Positions 56,840 through 64,000 of a stretch of DNA of 64,000 bases are shown here, one piece after another. Both the position numbers and the translations under genes were made by a program. Each line of letters begins with the position of its first letter. The stretch's first letter is position 1. The notes beneath the pieces are model-generated. The model was not told the origin of the DNA and did no database searches. It worked only from the letters and a program-made list of their open reading frames with translations. Source of the DNA: Phallus indusiatus (Eukaryota > Basidiomycota > Agaricomycetes > Phallales > Phallaceae); assembly GCA_027605045.1 (NCBI GenBank), contig JAQFWX010000108.1, positions 52,380-116,379 of the forward strand, written 5' to 3'.

Positions 56840-57338
56840 TTATGCTTTCAGACCACACGCTGTAGCGGGAACTTGCGTGGCTGTGGCTGTGACGCGTCCC
56901 AAAGCGATCGCTTGGTTGTTTGTCAGTTTATTCATCGCTCCAAGTGCGATGTTGAATCCCGATTTCCCCGAATCTACAGCCAAGACTGTACGACAAGATT
57001 GTTAGTTATGTACGTCTGGTACAAGCTAGAAGGTATGCATGTCATCTCACCATTAATTGTATTGCCTTGATATTCTAATTGCCAGCATGTACCACAAGCA
57101 GGGCTACCCCATCCAGTCACAGCAGGTGCACCACCAATGAGAGGAAATTGGGGCAAGGAGGCGAAAGTGCTGAATCCTTTGGTGATCAATCCATTGGGAC
57201 CATCACTGCATGCTACTTGCGTAAGGGAGTGCTCCCTGCGTCGTAAGTAGTATCATACGAGACGGAAACGGACTGAGCAGAGATGGCAGGTGCGGCAAGA
57301 GCCAAGAAGCTAAGAAGGTAGGAGGCTGAGAATTTCAT
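56840..57338 (-). pseudogene. Cerato-platanin family protein with a one-base frameshift
   Basis: Small secreted cysteine-containing proteins, often elicitors or wall-acting. The ATG at 57336-57338 opens a signal peptide (MKFSASYLLSFLALAAPAISA), then QSVSVSYDTTYDAGS, the family's start. The expected continuation SLTQVACSDGPNGLITKGF is present but in another frame: after AGS the reading frame runs into TPLRK and a stop. No GT...AG pair repairs it. Downstream the family continues intact: FPLIGGAPAVTGWGSPACGTCWQLEYQGNTIN, then across an intron (about 57049-56986) VLAVDSGKSGFNIALGAMNKLTNNQAIALGRV and ATACGLKA to the TAA at 56840-56842. The four conserved Cys are all found. Either a true inactivating mutation or a base error in the sequence. 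Confidence 0.78.
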
Positions 57339-58798
57339 GATATATAAAAAGCTTGGTTGATTGATTGGGTTGTTATAGGAGTGTGTAGCGGTGGTCTGTT
57401 TTTTAGGTTGCTTTTCTTCGCTGTACGAGGTATGTCTTTATATACGCTGGACCGTCCGCCATTGAACCGACGAGGCATCACCGGATTCCAACAAGACCCG
57501 CGGTAATGAATTTGGAAGAAGCAAGACCCTTGAAGTTGATGTCGGGAACACACCCCTCTTTTCCAGGTCTTCACGGCCTACTACCCAGATTTTCAAAGCT
57601 ACACTGCCCCACTTTTTTGATTGGAACTTCAGCCTAGTTCCGTGATAACTTATTATCGCGCACAACGATATCGAATAACCTTTTCTGAAGCTTTCAAAGT
57701 CTTTACCTTGCTCCGCAGAACGTAAAAGAAGGCTGAACCGGTATCTCAGAATCCGCTAAGTGGAGCCTCAGGCTGAACCCTTTTCGGGAGTGAAAGGCAT
57801 CTTCGCCTACAGTACGCGATTTATTGCCTTAGACCCTGCCATCGATCTGATTTCGAATTCACTCAATTGATTTGTGAACAATCTTCGAGCCAAGCCACAG
57901 CAAAGCCATACGAACCGATGCGCCGCGTCGCCAGCCGACCAGCGACTTCTATTATGTCGGCCGGGTTCCGTACGATGACAATGTGAATGACTTGGGCGTA
58001 TGAATGACTTCTGTTCGGCACATGAGCAAAAGCTGCCAAGGGGCGTCACGGGCACAAATGTACATTGAAATAACTTGAGCGCATGTATGCCAGTAATTAT
58101 ATACTCAAGATCACGTTGGGCACATATACAACTCGAGATGTGTAAATGCATGCATTGCCATTCCGTATGGCTTCGGAACTCGTGATTGACTAGTAATTTA
58201 TATAACACCCTTTGACGTTGGGCTATGGTAATTTATCGCACCCGAGGACCTTCTTTCACCCTTTTTCTTTTGATAGACCTATGTGCATGGTAGTGAACTA
58301 TGTATATCGTCGTTACGTATCCTTGTTCTATTTTCTCTTATGTGCGCGATCGTTGGTAAGATATAGCCAACTTTTGTATTATCACGATGGAGCCCATCGT
58401 CATCGTGCTAATGAGAACTTTGAGAAGGCACGTTGGATCTGATTCAAAGTTGTTGATAATCGTGTTAAACTATCATCCCAAATGGCTATGGTAACGGTCA
58501 TTTTAAGCAAAGTCATGAGTAAAAGATTTACAGTGTTGACTTTTGACACATTTTACAGGATTGAGTATGCCCCGGTCATCCAAAACACGGAATTTGACTT
58601 CTTGATGAGGACTGAATTCAATATTTCTTGATTGCCTATGAGCTATATAAATGATGAAAACGCATATTATGTCAAAGGTGTCAGCACTGTCAGTTCTTCT
58701 TTCGCAATAGGCTGCTCAATCTCAATTGGTCCGTGCGCAATGCTCATGTGGCGTCACATGCACGCTTACCTAATTCTCCATCCATCCGAGGTCGGAAA
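57339..58798. other. Spacer between divergent cerato-platanin and ArAE-type genes
   Basis: About 1.46 kb with only short motif-free frames. The cerato-platanin promoter is at 57339 onward (tttatatacg around 57436) and that of the large membrane-protein gene is toward 58798. Confidence 0.55.
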
Positions 58799-61700
58799 AT
58801 GTCCCTCGAATCTGCCCGTTCCCAGCCTGAATTGATAGTTTGTGAGAGTCCGCAAGAACAAGAACAACATGTATCTCCGTCGAGGTCAACACGAACTCTC
58901 CGTCCAACATTATCCCACCCCGACATAGGTTCTCTGCCATCGTTATCGTCAGATCTACTCCCGGGACAGCCTCGGACTCGGGCTCACGATGATAATCCTC
59001 CTCCAGCTCGATCACCTTCACGTCCACCCACTCGTGTACCTCTAAATCGATTGTACTCAGCTCCTTCCCAGCACGACACTCCAAGGAGGAGACACCCTTC
59101 CCAACCGCCGGACACGTCGTCATCTCCGACGATTCATCATACTAATAAACCTAATAATCATGAACGAGAATGGACTCTATTCGGCCAAATTCTCAATGAA
59201 GGCTCTATCTTGTCTACGAGACGCCAGCGGAATGCAAGGCTTGGCCATTTACCATTCCCGCCTCCTCCTGAGACAGATCAAGCAACAGGGGGGACAATAC
59301 AGTCTCATTCAACTAGCAATCAAGACTCGGACCCTTTCATCTCGCAAAACCGTGTATTATCACCTCAATCTCCTACACCCCTGTCTACAGAACCCGAAAC
59401 TATACCTTTTAATCGTGACTATCGTTCTGACGATGGCGACTCAGACCATTCTTCTGAAAGTGCAGACGAGTCTGACGACGGAGACTCAGATTCAGCTATG
59501 CGTCGCACACCTTCTGCTTCTTCCTCGACTTTTTCGTTGCCTACTCTTACTCGTCTGCAGAAGAACATTCTCAAATGCTCATTAGCTTATCTAATCTCTT
59601 CGTTGTTCACGTTCGTGCCTTATCTCTCTGGCTTTCTCGCTGATGTCCCGAGTCGTGGCAAGTGGGAAGGTGGTCCTTCTCCCTCGGGTCATATGGTTGC
59701 TACTGTGTACGTACCTTGGCTTCTCTTGAGATACTTTATTTTGACTTTTATTCTCCTATAGAATGGTTTATTTCAATCCGGCCGTATGTTCAGCCTTTCC
59801 AGCATATGATGAACACTTGTTTCAACCTTTTTCCATGTCTAGAAAACAATAGGTGCCATGATTGAAGCGGATATTTATGTCATCTTCGGTCTAGCGTTTA
59901 CTGCCTTTGTGTCACTATGCAGCATGAACATGTTCTGGTTTTGGGAGGTACTGTCGTTTTTATTACTGATAAAGTTTTGTAAAGTGACATAACTTCCCTT
60001 CTTTCAAGATACGACCGGGTTGGGAATGGTTGGCGAACATCTGGGTTCTGACTTGGCTTGCTGGTGCAGTCATTCTGATTGCTTGGCTCAAAGTATGGAT
60101 GGCTCGACCCAGTTTCAATACTGGTATGTTCCTAAAGTTATAACAAGATACACCGTGCTGAGTTATTGAAAGCTTGCAGTATGATGTGTATCATAATTTT
60201 CGTTGTGTGAGTAAAATGCGTCAATGCATAAACCGTATACTAAGCGATCGCTTTAACAGTATTGTTAAAGAAGGCAACATGGATACATTGTTCCAAGTGG
60301 CTTTCACAATAGTCGTTGGAGCGACAATATCCAATATCGTTTGTCTTTGTCTATGGCCCGAAAGTGCACTTTCCAATCTTCAGTAAGGAAAAAAATATTT
60401 TATTTCATCCGGATCAGTACGCTGAAGCATTAAAAACAATAAAGGAGGGATATGACGTCGGCTCTTGCTTCTTTCGCAACGCTTCTCGAAACACTCACAA
60501 AGACATTCCTTTTGGATCCGGATTTTCATCCCAAGCAATCAAAACTTCTTCGGGCGGTTGAAGCGCACCAAAAATCGTTTACATCTCTCAGACGAAACCT
60601 CAGCGAAGCACATTCCGAATGGCTACCGAGTCGAGCAGGCTCGACAAAGGGGCAAGCGTACGATGACGCAGTAGGCAGTCTAAACAGACTAGCACAACAT
60701 CTCGCGGGATTGCGAAGCGGGACTCAACTGCAAACTGAGTTAACTAAAGCGCATAGAGAAGGGAAATTGGTTTTACAAGCGAATAAGAATGGCAGGCTTG
60801 TTCCGTCTTCTTCGGCCCGCGATAGTTTCCTGGGTCGTGATAATCGTTTGGATGGTGGTGGTGGTGGTGGTGGTCATGACGGTGGGAAGGCTAAAATAAG
60901 TAAAATTTCTGAAGAAGAGGAAGAGGAGGTTGCTGTTTTGGCTGCTGCTGCTGCTATGTTTGGTGATCTTGTTGATGATCTCGGTCCACCTATGGAAGCA
61001 TTAGCTGTATGTTCTTTTTTTTAACCCTTTCTTTAAATTTTCATGCACTTAATACCCAAAAATTTACAGAAAGCTTGCATCACCACTCTTCGAAGTCTTC
61101 AAGGCGCGTTACGAGAACGCGGTGGTACTTCGGACGATATAAACATGAATGAGTTTTTGAACTTTCGCAAGATATTGAACGCGCTTTGTTTGTGTTTGAT
61201 TGTACATCGAATCAAGCACTCATGCGATTGTATCGTCGAGGAGATAAGACCGATCGACTAACTCAGACCGAGCACAGTGTTCCGCCTGTTGTTCTCGGAA
61301 ATGGAGACAATGAGACCGTGCTTTTGGTATATTTGTATGTCGAGACTGGTTTCTCGAAATTAAAATTGTTGACCTTAACGTTTTTAATAGCTTCATCTGT
61401 ACTATGCAAGAATTTGCTCGAGAGCTTTTGGTCCTTGTCACTGCTGTCGGTCACATACATGCTTTGGAACAGCAAGATCTGAATATTTGGCGACGACTTT
61501 GGAAGCGAATTCGAGAATCTGTCCGCTGTTTCAGGAGTTCACGATCTACTTGTCCCGCTGAATCGAAAGACCCGAAAAGAACACTGCGCAAGAAATTATG
61601 TGTGTATTCATTATTTGTCTTGTCTATTTTCAGAGTAAGAAAGGGCTGAATTTTGCTTCTTCTTTGATAGCAAATTTAGTTCCTTCGAATTCCCGAAATA

Positions 61701-63672
61701 TACCTGCATTCCCTAAAGTTCGTCCTCACGCTCCTAATACAATTCAGACTCCTCGGCGGGAATCTTTGGACTTCATGGGCCGATTGAAACAATCATTATG
61801 GACATTTCTAGCAAGAGTGTGGGAGCCTGATATCAAGTATGCTATCAAAACGGGTCTCGCAGCCGCAATACTTGCTTCTCCGGCATTCTTTGAATCAACG
61901 CGGCCGTTGTTCGTGGAGTACCGTGGGGAATGGGCACTTCTTTCGGTAAATTCAACTTTTTTTAAATTGTGTGAATTTAATCTAAATTTATTGACCACTC
62001 TTTCCTTTTTATTTTATTTCTATTCTTAATCTTTTTCTTTTCTTCAGTTTTTCGTTGTGATGAGTCCAGTGATCGGACAGACTAACGTACTCGCGACACA
62101 TCGAGTCTTGGGAACCATTCTTGGCGCAGTAACTGCCGTTTTCACATATTCCCTTTTCGAAGAATATCCGGCCGTCTTGGCATTCGCTGGATTCTTATAT
62201 TCCATACCTTGCTTTTATTATCTCATTTCTCTCCCCAAATATGCTACCACTTTAAGACTCATATTATTAGCGTATAATCTCACATGTCTTTATTCGTAAG
62301 CGCTTTCTCTCTTTCATAATTGATTGATTTCCCTGTTATTATATTAGCCTTCTGACCCTTCTTTTTTTCTTTCTTCTTTCATTAAAATTAGGTATAATTT
62401 GCGTTATGAAGATCCGTCAGTCGTTATTATCGGATTTCGGCGGGCTATTTCTGTTATTGTCGGAGTTGCGTGGGCTTTCCTTGTCAGTCATTTTTGGTGG
62501 CCTACAGAAGCCCGACGAGAGCTTGGGAAAGCATTGAGCGAGTAAGTAGTGTATTTTTTCCCTAGGTAGACATTGGCTGATCTTGCGATTATCCTACTGT
62601 AGGTTCTGTTTTAACATTGGATGGTTGTATAGCCGTATGGTCAAGCATTATTCTGCGCCGCCTCCGCCACTTGCACAAGTTCAGAGTATGACGCCTCGAC
62701 GTCAGGTCTCTGAAACCACGTCTTTGTTGGGTTCAGGTCAGGGAACTCCTCCCATGAATTACATGACACTACCTCCTATCGCTTCCAACGCTGCGCTCAT
62801 CAATTCACGAGTTTATGGCCATGTAAGTATTTTCGTAAATGAAAATTTTTTGTGGACTGCTTGGCACTCAATCAATCAATCGTTGATTGTTATAGGGAAC
62901 TCCATTTGCAGCGTAAGCTAATCGCGTTGCAGGAATTACTTGCGCAGACTCCACATGAGCCTCGGCTCAAAGGACCGTTTCCCGTGAAACTTTATCGGTC
63001 CATTCTTACTAGTTTACAAACTATTTTAGACAAGTTGCATACTATGAGGTGTGTGACGACTAGAGAGGAATGGTAAGTACACACAGTCTCGGATCTTAAA
63101 CCTGTTAGTCTTGGTGGGATAATGAAACTGATCTGGCTCTTTGTTCCAGGTACACGGTACGCTGATTATTGATTGCTTTTTTTCTTGTTGCTCAATCTAA
63201 TTGATGATTCTCGTATAGGCTGTACGAAGGGATTTTGTAATTCCCGTTAAGAAAGAGCGTCGTGAACTAGTTGGGAACGTCATTCTATATTTCTCAGTGT
63301 TAGCATCGGCTTTCAGATTGAAAGCTCCTTTACCGCCATACCTTCCTCCGGCGGAAAAATCTCGCCAAGAACTGGTACGTCAATATACGAATTATCTGAA
63401 ATTTCATTGGACTAAAAAAACATTTCGGTCTATCCTTTTTCCAAAAGGTAAACGCTATACGCAATTTGGATGTTGTCAAGACACGAAATGTCAAAGGCTC
63501 TCGGCATTTGTTGTATTTTGCTTATGCGCTTATGATGAAAGGCGTTATCAAGGAACTTGATTTCCTTGGCAAGACTTTGCAAGAAGCTTTTGGCGTTTTG
63601 GGTGGGTCAACCCAAGAGTTTGAGAATTTGTTTGGGCTGGATGGGATCAGAATGGAAGAGGAAGGCGCATGA
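58799..63672 (+). CDS. Large multi-pass membrane protein of the ArAE_2 (aromatic acid exporter-like)/DUF2421 type
   Basis: A 1,000-residue-class protein from about 18 exons. The ATG at 58799 is in frame with a GTG-initiated upstream extension, which I do not use. The first ~250 residues are disordered and Ser/Pro/Arg-rich with an acidic stretch. The N-terminal membrane block follows: LTRLQKNILKCSLAYLISSLFTFVPYLSGFLA, GGPSPSGHMVAT, GAMIEADIYVIFGLAFTAFVSLC, WLANIWVLTWLAGAVILIAW, FQVAFTIVVGATISNIVCLCLWP. A central hydrophilic helical domain has KSFTSLRRNLSEAHSEW, polyG and acidic runs. The C-terminal block has PDIKYAIKTGLAAAILASPAFF, YRGEWALLS|FFVVMSPVIGQTNVLATHRVLGTILGAVTAVFTY, and YNLRYEDPSVVIIGFRRAISVIVGVAWAFLVSHFWWPTEAR, the FUSC-type half. 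Ends EEEGA. It is often taken as a plasma-membrane or ER exporter of aromatic or related anions; substrate unproven. Confidence 0.84.
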
Positions 63673-64000
63673 TGTTGCTGTGCTTTGGTGTTTTGTCCGA
63701 TTCCGCTCTCTTTTTTTGCTCCTGCTTTTTTTTCTCATGGTATGGTCACATATCATCAGACTATACCCTCATTTGCATGCATACCTATTACGTCATTGTT
63801 CACGACTTTTTATGTTTAAACTGACTTTTCATTGATTCGGATGCTTTAAATCCAGTGAGTTGATTGTTCCGTTCTGCGTTCGACAATCAAACAAGTGCCT
63901 ACCGAATAGATATAAATACTATCAGCTGACGAGAATCATATCATTATTGTTGTTTCGCTGAAAACCTCGTTTAGATTTTTCGATTCGGAGCTTTGAAAGG
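63673..64000. other. 3' end of window, no gene seen
   Basis: The 3' UTR of the ArAE-type gene and AT-rich sequence with a tataaatac element at 63911-63919. That element could be the promoter of a gene just beyond the window. Confidence 0.45.

Noticed and set aside
1..64000. CRISPR arrays, rRNA genes, transposase or reverse transcriptase genes
   Set aside because: I looked for regular spacer-repeat arrays, rRNA-like sequence and DDE/RT motifs and saw none that I could support.

Overview
The window is nuclear DNA from a filamentous basidiomycete, most likely an Agaricomycete. Almost every gene is cut by many short GT...AG introns of about 45-70 bp, with occasional micro-exons. The gene content also fits: cerato-platanin, sedolisin, a FunK1-like kinase, a CNT nucleoside transporter and an ArAE_2-type membrane protein. 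I see no prokaryotic operons, CRISPR array, rRNA or convincing tRNA. Where an open frame begins at a non-ATG codon I took the first plausible ATG and checked the splice phase where I could.

Layout. 1-9.8 kb: 3' part of a mitochondrial Qri7/OSGEPL1-type t6A synthase gene (+), a Ser/Tyr-rich unknown with three tandem repeats (+), a single-pass membrane protein with a Pro/Thr-rich ectodomain (-), and a GNAT acetyltransferase (-). 9.8-17.3 kb: a gene-poor stretch, then a 2OG-Fe(II) oxygenase (+) and a kinase-like protein with a nuclease-fold-like N-terminal half (+). 17.9-25.7 kb: a DHA2-type MFS exporter (-) divergent from a membrane-anchored TAP-type alpha/beta hydrolase (+), then an SDR (-). 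26.2-27.2 kb: a degenerate inverted copy of the sedolisin locus found at 45-48.7 kb. 27.7-32 kb: UTP25, an SSU-processome gene (-), divergent from a disordered nuclear-type protein (+). 32-35.8 kb: gene-poor, pyrimidine-rich. 35.8-50.8 kb: a secreted endonuclease/exonuclease/phosphatase-family protein (+), a CNT nucleoside transporter (-), a 4CL-like acyl-CoA ligase (+), an intact sedolisin (+) and an aldehyde dehydrogenase (+). 51-64 kb: a glycerol-3-phosphate acyltransferase (-), a probably GPI-anchored aspartic protease (-), a cerato-platanin with a frameshift (-) and a large ArAE_2/DUF2421-like membrane protein (+).

The genes are a mix of housekeeping (t6A modification, ribosome biogenesis, lipid synthesis, nucleoside uptake) and secreted or environmental functions (two endopeptidase families, EEP protein, cerato-platanin, exporter). 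I see no biosynthetic gene cluster. The strongest unexpected results are: (1) the ~3.6 kb sedolisin locus and its ~1 kb inverted relic carrying two internal deletions and both flanks; (2) a cerato-platanin whose signal peptide and core lie in different frames; (3) a TAP-type hydrolase in which Thr replaces the usual catalytic His; (4) a gene whose frame closes only if 1-nt and 6-nt exons are used, and which ends in a 15-nt exon; (5) the kinase-like fusion with DFD instead of DFG.
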